A stretch of 64,000 bases of DNA from Endomychus coccineus (taxonomy: Eukaryota > Arthropoda > Insecta > Coleoptera > Endomychidae). The translations under genes were made by a program, and so were the position numbers. How positions within the stretch are numbered: position 1 is the first letter of the stretch; every line of letters begins with the position of its first letter. Below, piece after piece: positions 42,401-49,640 of this stretch. The notes below the pieces were generated by a model. The model was not told the DNA's origin. It saw nothing but the letters and a program-made list of their open reading frames with translations, and ran no database searches. The stretch lies in assembly GCA_958510875.1 (NCBI GenBank), contig OY294070.1, positions 992,001 through 1,056,000 of the forward strand, read 5' to 3'.

Positions 42401-43018
42401 GAGGATCGCGTCAAGGACAAGGTGTACCGTTGTCCGAAGTGCACGTACACGAGTCGCAGCGCCAATCACGCCAACATCAAGCAACACTTGAAGATACACG
42501 CGAAACCGTACGAGTGTCAAATTTGCAATGCGGCGTTCAAAAGCAAACCGGAGGCGCGCCAGCATTTCTCCCGAGAGCATCCGCACAACGTCGAATTCGT
42601 CCTGGAGAAAGCCGAAGTGCTGGCCGAACAACACGAGTTGCTGTCGCAGGTGCTCGCGAGCGCCGAACAAATATCGCGGACGCTGGACGACGTCTCGACG
42701 GACGCAGCGACGACATCCCGCAACCACAACACGATGCGTTGCGTCGCCATGAAATCGACCGGAACGGCCGCCAGCAAAATCACGCCCATGGACTATTACA
42801 GCTTTTACGGTGACCAACCGGCCAAGGTCGATCTGTCCAAGATTATAACGACGTTCGACGTGGGCGGCGGTCGTTTACCGATGACGTGTCAACAGTTGGG
42901 CAAAATTTTCAATTTGGAACCCATCGTTCACGTCAAAGACTACAAGATGGTGTTTCATCCGGTGCCTGTGGATTCGGAAGAGGACTACGACGATGACGAC
43001 GGCGATTCGTCGTCTTGA
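12376..43018 (+). CDS. giant multi-C2H2 zinc-finger nuclear protein (ten exons, 5' partial)
   Basis: Gene model: 12376-12461, 12517-19207, 21510-22020, 22600-22886, 22970-23909, 32786-33182, 33249-33709, 36228-37464, 39213-39449, 41749-43018. Every intron is GT-AG and the phases agree throughout, giving 4,038 residues plus a TGA stop. The true N-terminus lies upstream. The first third is disordered and charged: three DSKER-type repeats (about 13770-13835), poly-Q, RDPR motifs, then a KERE/REKE-rich segment (15120-15420) likely to form a long charged helix. An AT-hook (KKRGRPK) lies near 16705. From 17236 on, about 24 C2H2-type fingers are spread singly or in pairs across the remaining exons, many with long or irregular His spacing. 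This layout suggests a DNA- or chromatin-associated regulator (inference). I do not recognise an orthologue and give no symbol. The protein is far longer than most C2H2 proteins. Confidence 0.9.
12517..19207 (+). CDS. zinc-finger gene, 6.7-kb exon: disordered region, AT-hook and first fingers
   Basis: An unusually long single exon (6,691 bp) between acceptor TTTTTTCAG at 12516 and donor GTATGT at 19208. It encodes Ser/Thr/Lys/Glu-rich disorder, DSKER repeats, a poly-Q run (about 14860-14880), RDPR motifs, a KERE-rich segment (15120-15420), acidic stretches and the AT-hook KKRGRPKIGP (about 16700). Fingers follow: CKVC (17250), CRIC (17430) with CPKC (17518), CSEC (17670), and two irregular ones around 18700-18880 with Cys/His spacing unlike the consensus. 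A TETETE-type acidic repeat is near 18010-18040. If the downstream intron were retained, the frame would end at a TGA at 19226-19228 after six more residues, giving a short isoform of about 2,260 residues. Confidence 0.9.
19208..21509. other. intron 2 of the zinc-finger gene
   Basis: AT-rich, with no gene. About 20868-21050 begins TACAGGGTGAGCTAG and has the higher GC of a dispersed insect repeat; it is an old insertion of unknown class. Around 19575 there is a GACGTTTCGTCTCTGAG motif like those in the 5690-6830 repeat. Confidence 0.5.
21510..22020 (+). CDS. zinc-finger gene, exon with three fingers
   Basis: Acceptor CCCTTGCAG ends at 21509; donor GTGAGA starts at 22021. It opens with a poly-Q stretch (about 21546-21563). 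Three finger-like modules follow: CPEYSC near 21675, CIYC near 21766 and CGYC near 21847, each with paired His residues downstream. The exon ends one base into a Cys codon, so the next finger is split across the intron. Confidence 0.85.
22021..22599. other. intron 3 of the zinc-finger gene
   Basis: AT-rich intron with no features that I can support. A TGACGTCA element lies at about 22401-22408, which may be chance. Confidence 0.5.
22600..22886 (+). CDS. zinc-finger gene, exon with two fingers
   Basis: Acceptor TACTCCGCAG ends at 22599; donor GTGAGT starts at 22887. It completes the Cys codon started in the previous exon and encodes the finger ending HYVHVEH, a Cys-rich linker (CPHRDGENVC) and a CSYCEYG finger ending with the His pair of HLVDKH. 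It ends on a complete codon. Confidence 0.85.
22970..23909 (+). CDS. zinc-finger gene, disordered Ser/Thr/Lys-rich exon
   Basis: Acceptor TCTGTTTTCAG ends at 22969; donor GTAAGT starts at 23910. No finger is present. The segment is rich in Ser, Thr, Lys and Gln, with two repeats of the type QIVQKG/QIVQSG followed by KPVRQIVQVV (about 23257-23340) that could form a beta or binding motif. It ends one base into an Asp codon. Confidence 0.85.
24846..24970. repeat. half copy of the foldback element found at 41310-41520
   Basis: AATAGTACACTTCCGCGGAT then TCTTGAAAATTCTT match 41312-41347 closely. Further on, GCACGACTTGATGC and GGTGGCATCTTCAG match the right arm of the same element (41440-41510) read on the other strand. 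It is a diverged, partial relative. Confidence 0.65.
25030..25785 (+). mobile_element. Penelope-like element reverse transcriptase remnant
   Basis: Frame-shifted pieces follow the order of Penelope-like RT. FAILKADKGNSTVFMNRSDY lies near 25185-25245 (family: LKADKGN, then VVMN). RLYGLPKKF then PLRAIVSTIGSPTYKLS lies near 25400-25490. LLVNFDVESLFSNVPILDT lies near 25600-25660 (family: SFDVVSLFTNVP). Stops and frameshifts separate them. The downstream catalytic block and GIY-YIG endonuclease are not present here. Confidence 0.8.
26090..26720 (+). mobile_element. non-LTR retrotransposon RNase H remnant
   Basis: Broken frames read as an RNase H domain of I/R1/LOA-type LINEs. KRYTDGSKTGIGVYGPGTE lies near 26195-26250 (first catalytic Asp in YTDGS). 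Then SIFQTKIHAI lies near 26280-26310, where the usual catalytic Glu of AE-I-AI is Lys. IPGHTGTESNKKRDKLAKK lies near 26475-26530 (family: PGHSGI-GNE-AD-LA) after an in-frame stop. It is dead. Its position directly after a Penelope RT remnant is a nested or adjacent insertion, not one element. Confidence 0.75.
26727..27340. repeat. direct repeat pair, about 95 bp each, 516 bp apart
   Basis: GTTACGGAGGAAAAGCAGTT at 26727 and GTTACGGAGGAAGAAGCAGT at 27243 start two blocks of about 95 bp. Both continue with AACATTATTCATAA, a GACT-TTATCGTT segment and TTCGATGATTCAAT. They could be ends of one small element or a short segmental duplication. Confidence 0.7.
29018..29145. repeat. inverted-repeat remnant resembling a Penelope-like terminus
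   Basis: Arms ACTACTTTTTATACCACTTT (29023) and AAAGTGGTATAAAAACAGTA (29121) face each other. Between them lies GTGTTGAAACTATAGTTACG, close to the GTGTCGAAACTATAATCACG found after the Penelope GIY-YIG fragment at 57805. Confidence 0.55.
32786..33182 (+). CDS. zinc-finger gene, exon with three fingers
   Basis: Acceptor TACGTTACAG ends at 32785; donor GTAAGT starts at 33183. It encodes CAVCDLTF (near 32955), CVHC (near 33059) and CTLCNKR (near 33143). The His pair of the last finger is in the next exon (THMKTQH), so the intron splits a finger. The exon ends two bases into a Lys codon. Confidence 0.85.
33249..33709 (+). CDS. zinc-finger gene, exon with one full finger
   Basis: Follows a 66-bp intron whose acceptor is preceded by a long run of T (33226-33242). 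Acceptor TTGCTCAG ends at 33248; donor GTAAGC starts at 33710. It supplies the His pair of the preceding finger, a linker, and a finger CGQCKTFKNK...HLQLH near 33490-33560. It ends one base into a codon. Confidence 0.85.
34578..34651. repeat. 27-bp-arm hairpin, Penelope-terminus-like
   Basis: Arms containing CTTTTACTTTGTTTTTATCAC and its complement are separated by GATTTGTTTCTATAATATAT. The loop and right arm match 57825-57852, downstream of the GIY-YIG fragment, so this is probably a solo terminus of the same family. Confidence 0.65.
34815..35310. repeat. minisatellite, about 62-bp unit, eight copies
   Basis: Eight consecutive units carry an AGAAAACTTTATTCCCATAG-like start, TTTGAATTAAAAAAGAATAT in the middle and a CGTTTCAATTATTTTAT-like end. 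One unit (about 34990-35044) is shortened by about 10 bp. Related single units occur at about 34412-34480 and 35437-35515, each followed by TTCTTTGCC, so the array grew inside an older repeat. Confidence 0.85.
36228..37464 (+). CDS. zinc-finger gene, exon with six fingers and acidic linker
   Basis: Acceptor ACGTCTTCAG ends at 36227; donor GTGAGT starts at 37465. Fingers: CCANGCNYLC (near 36300), CVHCRKNL (near 36391), CSSCDFVH (near 36478), CSMCKYRC (near 36655), CALCVFK (near 36740), and CPKCDGFK (near 37387) with an HIFSE end. Between the fifth and sixth lies a basic then strongly acidic linker (VIDDEDD, VEEVEDGVDNVEDD). It ends two bases into an Arg codon. Confidence 0.85.
37850..38440. 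repeat. dispersed AT-rich repeat, paralogous to 44230-44900
   Basis: TTTACTTTCAAGTCTGAAAA, AATTTCTG-AGATTAAATT, TAAAATGATAAATTTAAATC and later CTGGAATTGACTTTAAATTA occur in the same order as in the array downstream of the gene. The two copies flank the last two exons. Confidence 0.7.
38819..39085. repeat. 160-bp tandem duplication
   Basis: Two diverged copies, the second starting at 38979. Both contain CGTAATCAGC, an AAAACC-CC-GGGTGT segment and GAGTTATTCAATTTG or GAATTATTCAATTTG. It ends about 130 bp before the next exon. Confidence 0.7.
39213..39449 (+). CDS. zinc-finger gene, exon with one finger
   Basis: Acceptor TTGCTTGCAG ends at 39212; donor GTAAGT starts at 39450. It encodes YKCKICEERS...HCQTKH and then a linker with an amphipathic segment (RWIKLLIKKQTEIIKTLGF). 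The reading frame is fixed by both neighbours; the exon ends two bases into an Arg codon. Confidence 0.85.
39650..41000. repeat. tandem repeat, about 505-552-bp unit, about 2.6 copies
   Basis: TTTTTCTATGGTCCAG is followed by TGATAAAAATATAA-like, AATATTATTTTGAAGAGGTT-like and TCAATTCAGTAAAATTATTT blocks. The GAAGAGG mark is at about 39836, 40341 and 40893. The second and third copies are nearly identical, the first more diverged. No ORF. Confidence 0.85.
41310..41520. repeat. foldback (inverted-repeat) element
   Basis: Two arms of about 90 bp meet at a near-perfect 27-bp palindrome (41412-41438): CTTGAACTGGAAC, one base, GTTCCAGTTCAAG. The outer parts of the arms pair more loosely (left AACCATTTTAGGTGACATCT against the complement of right AGATGCCACCTATAATGGTT). 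No ORF of its own. Confidence 0.8.
41517..41650. mobile_element. mariner-derived end fragment
   Basis: CAGATGGCGCCACAATCGAA, then GTGACATTTGTGATGTACCA and a GCATCTAACCT-like tail match the left part of the deleted mariner at 54431-55120 (54457-54560) in sequence and order. It is a solo 5' fragment sitting about 100 bp before the last exon. Confidence 0.7.
41749..43018 (+). CDS. zinc-finger gene, terminal exon with six fingers
   Basis: Acceptor CATAATTTCAG ends at 41748; the stop is TGA at 43016-43018. Fingers: CDLCEFQ (near 41804), CSYCTHMC (near 42056), CGNCKVEG (near 42191), CSICLFRF (near 42287), CPKCTYTS (near 42434) and CQICNAAF (near 42515), the last two joined by the short linker HAKPYE typical of tandem C2H2 fingers. 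The C-terminus is acidic (SEEDYDDDDGD). This exon contains a long antisense open frame (41909-42817) that is only a shadow. Confidence 0.9.
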
Positions 43019-43499
43019 TTCGGCGATTTTAGCGATTCCGACGATTTTTTCAATTTGGACAATATCGTTCCTTCGCTCGATCTTTTGCTGTCGAACAGTC
43101 TCGATTGACGTAAAGAAACGTCGATGTAGATCTGACCAAAAGTGGCAACGTATTTTTTTTTATAGATTGCTGACCGATTTATTTCGATCGTTGTTTTTTG
43201 GATTATATTAATCTGATGACGAATGGTGTTGAAATTTGATTGTTATATATTTTTATATGGTTGTGTGATGGAGGAAAAATGTTACGAACAATGGGGGATT
43301 AAAATTGATACTTGAATGATTTTACCTCGATTTTCGGTGAGTTTATTCGATTTAATTTATAATTATTAATTTTTTTGTGTGACGTACAATTTTATATCGA
43401 TTAAAACTTCGATTTTTTCTGTATTATGTAAATTGTAAATATACAAAAGAAACTTTCAATTACGAAAATTAGATAGATCTTAAAAATTCAAATGTCTTA
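43019..43499. other. 3' flank of the zinc-finger gene
   Basis: AT-rich, probably 3' UTR at first. No canonical AATAAA is seen in the first 480 bases. ATTAAA occurs at about 43299 and 43400, and AATATAC at about 43437, any of which could be a variant poly(A) signal. Confidence 0.4.
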
Positions 43500-44520
43500 T
43501 AAAAATTCTGTTTACTTTCAAGTCTAAAAACAACAATTTCTGCAGATTAAAATTAATATTTTCGAAATAAATATGGTAGAATAAAAATTCGGAATTTTCA
43601 ACAATTATTTAGATTAAAATGATAAATTTAAATATGTACTTGATACTTGATATATTATATTTTTCTGAATTAATTTTTGAAAATTATGTTTACTTCCAAG
43701 TCTGAAAACTACAAATTCTGCAGATTAAATTAGTATTTTCGAAATAAATAAGGTAAGAATAAAAATTCGGAATTTTTAACAATTATTTAGATTAAAATGA
43801 TAAATTTAAATATGTACTTGATACTTGATATATTATATTTTTCTGAATTAATTTTTGAAAATTATGTTTACTTCCAAGTCTGAAAACTACAAATTCTGCA
43901 GATTAAATTAGTATTTTCGAAATAAATAAGGTAAGAATAAAAATTCGGAATTTTATACAATTATTTATATTAAAATGTGAAATTTAAATCTGAACTTGAT
44001 ACTTGATATAATATAATAATTCTATATTATATTTTTCTGAATTAAATTTTGAAAATTCTGCTTGCATCCAAATCTGAAAACAACAAATTCTGTAGATTAA
44101 ATTGATATTTCTGATATAAATATGGTAATAATAATAATTCAGAATGTTTTAGAATTATTTAGATTAAAATTATGAATTTAAATCAATTTGATATAATATA
44201 ATAATTCTGTATTATATTTTTCTAAATTAAATTATGAAAATTCTGTTTACTTTCAACTCTCAAAACAACAATTTCTGCAGTTTAAATTAATATTTTCGAA
44301 ATAAATAAGGTAAGAATAAAAATTCGGATTTTACAATTATTTATATTGAAATGATAAATTTAAATCTGTACTTGCCACTTGATATGATATAATAATTCGA
44401 TATTATATTTTTCAAAATTAAATTTTGAAAATTCTGTTCACTTTCAACTCTGAAAGTAACAATTTGTACAGAAAAAACTAAAATTTTCGAAATAAATAAG
44501 GAAAGAATTTTATACATTCC
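43500..44520. repeat. tandem repeat, about 177-193-bp unit, six copies
   Basis: The mark TTTAC-TTC-A-TCTGAAAAC recurs at about 43511, 43690, 43867, 44061, 44246 and 44437. Each copy continues with a TTCTGCAGATTAAATTA-like stretch, TTTTCGAAATAAATA and TAAAATGATAAATTTAAAT. The second and third copies are almost identical, pointing to recent amplification. A non-tandem tail related to 38140-38440 continues to about 44900. Confidence 0.85.
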
Positions 44521-45170
44521 TTTAGATAAAAATTATTAATTTTATTGTTCACTGGACAACAAGAAATACTTTATTATGTGTAACACATAAGATGTAATTG
44601 TTTATTATAATTTACACCGGCAGTGCATTGAACAGATATTTCTTCATTATTCTTGAATTTTAATAATTAAATATGAATTGAACTAAACTCAAAATGAAAT
44701 CACCGTTTTTTAAATACTTGAAATAAATAAAACGTGTAAATTTTATAAATTAATTTGTAATAATAGACTTGACTTATAATAGTACAATTTTCTGGAATTG
44801 ACTTTAAATTAAATTAAAGGAAAAAATTTGATAGATCTCTAAATTTGGAGTATATTTTATTTAAATTCGGTTTACTTTCAACCACATTTTCAGCAAATAA
44901 AACTAGAATTTTCTAAATAAATGAGAAAAAAATACTAGATTTTAAATTTTGTAATTTTTTTACTGTTCAAACTTCGCATAAGCGATAATAATTTATACAC
45001 AGGCTGTGCATCGGATCAATATTTCTAATAATATGCTCTAGATTTTTAATAATTTAATGTTAAATTAAAAATAATTTAACATTAAATTATATTGAAATAA
45101 ATAGAAAGTGGAAATTTTATAAATTTATTTAAATTAAATGAATAAACTTGACTTATCAGATATATTTACA
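44521..45170. other. AT-rich flank of the tandem array
   Basis: Decayed repeat tail to about 44900 (shares CTGGAATTGACTTTAAATTA with 38362), then a short inverted stretch near 45043-45093 (TTTAATGTTAAATTA facing TTTAACATTAAATTA). No gene. Confidence 0.5.
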
Positions 45171-45604
45171 ATATATATGTAACAATGTTTAGTCATTGTC
45201 TCTGGTTTAGTTCTATGACATTGTATAATGATAGTGTAGCTATGGAAACAATCGGGATTTTAATTGGTAATTTCTTATTTAATATTAATCACTCACAAGT
45301 TCTTAATAAATGACATTTGAATCGATTTATAATAATCTTCAATATTATGGAATAAAATGACAATCAATGTTCTCCTAAAAGAATTATATTTCAAATTAAT
45401 TTCAATTTACATTCATAGTAAAACAATGTTACACTCACCTAAAAGAAAATCGATTCAAATGTCATTTATTAAGAACTTGTGAGTGATTAATATTAAATAA
45501 GAAATTACCAATTAAAATCCCGATTGTTTCCATAGCTACACTATCATTATACAATGTCATAGAACTAAACCAGAGACAATGACTAAACATTGTTACATAT
45601 ATAT
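45171..45604. mobile_element. MITE-like element with identical 158-bp inverted arms
   Basis: 45171-45328 and 45447-45604 are exact reverse complements over all 158 bases by direct reading. They are separated by a 118-bp AT-rich spacer. The outer ends lie in a TA-rich stretch (ATATATATGTAAC and GTTACATATATATAT), consistent with insertion at TA, as for Tc1/mariner-type MITEs, although an exact target duplication cannot be separated from the TA run. No transposase is encoded. Zero divergence between the arms suggests a very recent origin or gene conversion. Confidence 0.85.
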
Positions 45605-46521
45605 ATATTGTTGTTGTTAACACAGGCTCGGCGGTGCTGAATGAATCTTATGTATTCAAATTTTCAATCACAATAATTTAGTTGCCCCCTTTTGATGCCA
45701 TGTCACTGACAAAAAAAATTATTATAACATACTCGATAGTTTTGTGAGAAGATTCACTTTGGACAGACTAATCTATGATTTTAGGACAGTTTAAATGAAA
45801 TATTGATCAATTATTATCAATGTTAATCTCCAACAATTGTCGTTAATTCATATTGTGATATATAGATAAGGTGAAAAGTTTTGATGAATTGAATAACAAC
45901 TCCATTTGTCTAATTTATGAATTATTATCAACTAAGTATGTAGTGCTTATGAACATTTGTAATGTGGTTCCTTAAATTTTGTACATAAATGCTGTACATA
46001 AATCTATCAAAATGTTAATTATTGAAAAAAAAACAAGACTTATTAGATATAAGTGTAAAGCTTTAGTTCTATTTTAAGTTTCCTACTGATTTTTCAATAT
46101 ATTATTATGGTAATTCAATGTTCTTTTTTTTTACATTACCCAATATTTCTTTTTATTTCGAAAACTTACAATATTCCAGGATTATATTCTATTACACATT
46201 AGGCAGTTGATTTTACAAGAAACATCACAATAATACTTGTTGAAGGTAAGTGGCTTTCAACTTTATATTTTCGAAATTGAACACTACTTGTTTTATAAAA
46301 TATTGTTATATTTCCATTATTTTTTAATATTTATAAATAATGCAGTAGTTTGTGAATTAAGGAACTTTTCAGTTGGAACAAATTGTTTTGCGTGAAAGAT
46401 ATATGGAAGCTATTTTCTCTCATTCAGTGAAGAAGCTTTTTCGAGTATTGTTAATACTATTTTGTGGTATTATAAACTTAAAACAAAATTGAATTTTTCT
46501 GAGTTCGACCCTGTACTGGCC
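45605..46521. other. no gene seen
   Basis: AT-rich with a short (TTG)n run at 45608-45616. No ORF or repeat that I can support. Confidence 0.4.
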
Positions 46522-47631
46522 AGAAGGTAAACAAAATCGCCGCTGTCGAAGTTCGCAGTAGGTCATCTGTGGTTCGCAGTCAAAGTTGTGTTAAACTATA
46601 TGTTTACAGATAAATGTTTCTCTGGCTCGATGAGAGCCTATTCGACAATGGCTACACCTCCCACCCATACAGTTATTCTTATCTCGACGGATCAGCTGAC
46701 CTTCGGTAACATAGCATCTGTAGACAACAACTATAGAGCTTATTCTGTGCTATAAATGTTGCGCTCTGGCGCTCTTACACGAAATACTGGTAAGTAAATT
46801 CAAATTATTCGTAATCAAACGTAAATTGACTGAGTATGTGGGTATACTTTTGAAATGTATAACTTTACTTGCGCAAGTCTTTTAATGGCTGATATAAAAA
46901 TGCCAAATACAGACATGAATTGCTTGAAGATCTATTGTCCTAACCTCAAATGTTTCAAGTTGCTATTTAAACCTGTGTGAATTTTTTATTTTAGGAAACT
47001 ACCTGGTGTAACTGACTTGAAACTTGCCATGAAAAACTAGAAAAATGTTGGGATCCCGACCATATCTTAATTACTTTACTACTAAATGCATAGAAGGTAA
47101 ACAAAATCACCACGCCGCTATCTAAGTTCGCAGTAGGTCTTCTGTGGTTCGCAGTCAGCTGGGTTAAGCTAATTATGTCTATAGACAAAAGCTACTCTGG
47201 CTCTATGAGAGCCTATTCGACAATGACTACACCTCCCACCCATACGGTTAATCTTATCTCAACGATCAGCTGACTTTCGGCAACAACATCTGTGCTCAAC
47301 AACTATGGAGTTTATTCTGTGCTATAAACGCTCTGGCGCTCTTACACGCAATATTGGTAAGTAAATTTAAATTATTCGTAATTAAACGTAAATTGACCAA
47401 GTATGTGGGTATACTTTTGAAATGTATAACTTTACTTGCGCAAGTCTTATAATGACTGATATAAAAATGCCAAATACAGACATGAATTGCTTGAAGATCT
47501 ATTGTCCTAACCTCAAATGTTTCAAGCTGCGATCTAAACCGGTGTGATTTTTTTATTTTAGGAAACTACCTGGTGTAACTGACTTGAAACGTGCCTCGAA
47601 AAATTAGAAGTGTTGGGATCACGACCATATC
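46522..47631 (+). repeat. tandem duplication of a 540-bp unit carrying splice-like signals
   Basis: Copies 46522-47066 and 47092-47631 are clearly homologous along their full length, with a 25-bp gap. Each contains, in order, CTACACCTCCCACCCATAC, a TATA-like GTGCTATAAA, the exon-like TCTGGCGCTCTTACACG, a strong donor (TTGGTAAGTAAATT or CTGGTAAGTAAATT), about 200 bp of AT-rich DNA, a good acceptor (TTTTTTATTTTAG) and a conserved 3' part. In copy 1 an ATG just after the TATA-like site opens a 16-codon frame across the putative intron; copy 2 lacks that ATG. This could be the duplicated promoter and first exon of an unidentified transcript, or part of a repeat. Confidence 0.75.
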
Positions 47632-47749
47632 GTAGTTTCGGCGATGATGCTTTACAAAAATGCATTGGCGATGGTTGACGCACTGGTTCGCACGACGAGA
47701 ATTTTATACCAAGGTAAATTTGAGACATTTGTCTAGATAAGGTCCTTCT

Positions 47750-47930
47750 TAGCTAGTGTTCTACATACTCCCAGCAATCCATTTCACACTGTCTACCGAA
47801 AACCCGACACGAAAACATTTCGTTAATTTCTACTTAATATTGCTGATAATGTTTCTATTTAAATCACAAATATCGTACTCTGTCGGATCTTCTATGAGCT
47901 CTATGCTCATTTACAGTCCACTCGAATAGG
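47750..47930 (+). mobile_element. Penelope-like element fragment (VYRKPT block)
   Basis: One frame reads NPFHTVYRKPTRKHFVNFY near 47780-47838, matching the TVYRKPT block that follows the catalytic region in Penelope-like reverse transcriptases. It is followed by decayed sequence. It is too short for a functional element. Confidence 0.6.
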
Positions 47931-48278
47931 TTAAGGTCATCGAAGAATTTAGCACTGAGAGAAGAAGAACGCATAGAACGTAAGAAAATTTATTTAAAAC
48001 GATAAACAGAAATTATACATACGCATTATTATATCTGATGCGTCTGTTATGTTCCTCTTGCGTTTGTAACGACCAATATTGCAAGAGATCCGTTATTTTT
48101 TACATTTACAGTTTGTGCCACTTCTATAATATATCAATCGTACTCGCATTATTGGGTGATAGTGGCAACTGAGCATTCTCCACACAACTTATAACACCTG
48201 TTGTATAAAAAAAACTGCTGATTTTATATTCAATATTGCATAAACATGATTTTTGAACTCGTTGTAATTAGGGAAATA
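47931..48278. other. no gene seen
   Basis: Unremarkable AT-rich spacer ending in the target duplication GGGAAATA (48271-48278) of the hAT element. Confidence 0.4.
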
Positions 48279-48900
48279 CAGTGGCGTAGCGAGGGGTGGG
48301 ACAGAGGGGGGAAAGTGCCCCGGGCGCCGGATCCAGTGGGGTGCCAAATTCGTAAATGTCCAAGTTTATGAAAATCTCTCGGAAAAGAAATTCGGGATAA
48401 AAATTTAGGGCGCACAGCTGTCTGAACAGCAGGATAACATTCTTTCCGTAACTCCATGCAGCTAATCAAGAGGCATCTTTCATCACGTTCTTCGGCACTA
48501 TAGAGGCTTTGAGCGTGTTCTTCTCTCAGTCAACTATACGGTGGGACTTGATGAAAAGTGCAGTGAAGAGAACAGTGGAACAGAAATCTCAAACCAGATG
48601 GAGTGCTAGGGATGACGCTGTCAGTGTCGTCTTTGAACATCTGGTTTCTATTTGGGATTTGCTCGAAAAAATTGGGTGAAAATGCCAGAATTGACGACGG
48701 AAACTAGAAATGAAGCGGAAAGTCTTGCACACAGAATATGCTGACGTTCGACTTTCTCAGCCTTCTCTACTTTTGGGACCAAGTTTGACAATGTTGTATG
48801 CGAAATAAATATTGCTAAGAATCAAGGGGCTGGGATGTGGGGAGGGGGGCGAAATTATGATAGTTGCCCCAGGGCGCGCACAATCCTCGCTACGCCTCTG
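48279..48900 (+). mobile_element. internally deleted hAT transposon with target duplication
   Basis: Terminal inverted repeats CAGTGGCGTAGCGAGG (48279) and the complement of CAGAGGCGTAGCGAGG (ending 48900) are typical of hAT elements. They are flanked by 8-bp direct repeats GGGAAATA (48271-48278) and GGGAAATG (48901-48908), which differ at one base. Inside, about 48535-48680 one frame reads TRWSARDDAVSVVFEHL, close to the TRWSAR block of ZMYM1-like hAT transposases. Most of the transposase is gone, so this is a non-autonomous remnant. Confidence 0.9.
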
Positions 48901-48908
48901 GGGAAATG

Positions 48909-49099
48909 TTTTTAATATAAACAAAATCCTAAGTTTTGATTGCCTGACTACCAAAAGAACACTACAAATATGCAAGGCAAGTTTTTCCTTTGCATCCATT
49001 CTACCTAGAGATAGCGACGTGTTAACTCAGGTCGAATAATTTTCATTATTGATTTCGAAATACTAACAATCGTGCAATGTTCTTTGTTCTTCTAAATCC
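48909..49099. other. spacer
   Basis: Short spacer without recognised features. Confidence 0.4.
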
Positions 49100-49640
49100 A
49101 CAGACATTAAAGTGAATGAGCGTGATCTTGATATTTGTGGACATGATAATAACTGTGGGGGATTTAAACCCCCTGCCTTCCCATCCGCAGACTTTAGACA
49201 TGCTACGTGGGGCCCTCTCCTACTTTTAACAGCACGCCAACTGCTCGGCAGAAACCGACTCCTTAATTGAAGAGGAGACGGTCTTTTGAACTATCTGGGC
49301 CCCTATCCCCCCTGTCTACTCGTGTTCAGTGTTAAACAGCTTTTGTTTGACGAGTAGCCGTCGGCCTCATCTCATCGGCCTATCACATATACCCCGGCCG
49401 CGAATCCATTACCCAGAGACCTGGAGTAAAGCCATGTGGTACAGCATTTACCCACTACGGGCACTGCTTGCTAGACTATATTAGTGCCCTTTCTGGGCTA
49501 TAGCCAACTTCTCCTCCTCGTGTTACCTATTTTACCAGGAAAGTTTGAAGAGTCACCGTTCGACTTCGTTCAAATAGCCTACCGCATATGTCTACCAAGC
49601 CCGTGAATCCATTTCGGCCAGAGTTCTGGGATAAGAACGC
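49100..49640. repeat. GC-richer block of unknown class, probably a repeat
   Basis: Base composition changes abruptly from the AT-rich surroundings. Motifs such as GGGATTTAAACCCCC and AATCCATTACCCAGAGACC, with a partial second version AATCCATTTCGGCCAGAG at 49608, suggest a repeat or a 5' part of a retroelement. No protein family was recognised in any frame. Confidence 0.45.

Noticed and set aside
41909..42817. 302-codon open frame on the minus strand
   Set aside because: It is the antisense of the terminal zinc-finger exon; the plus frame has fingers, splice sites and the right phase.
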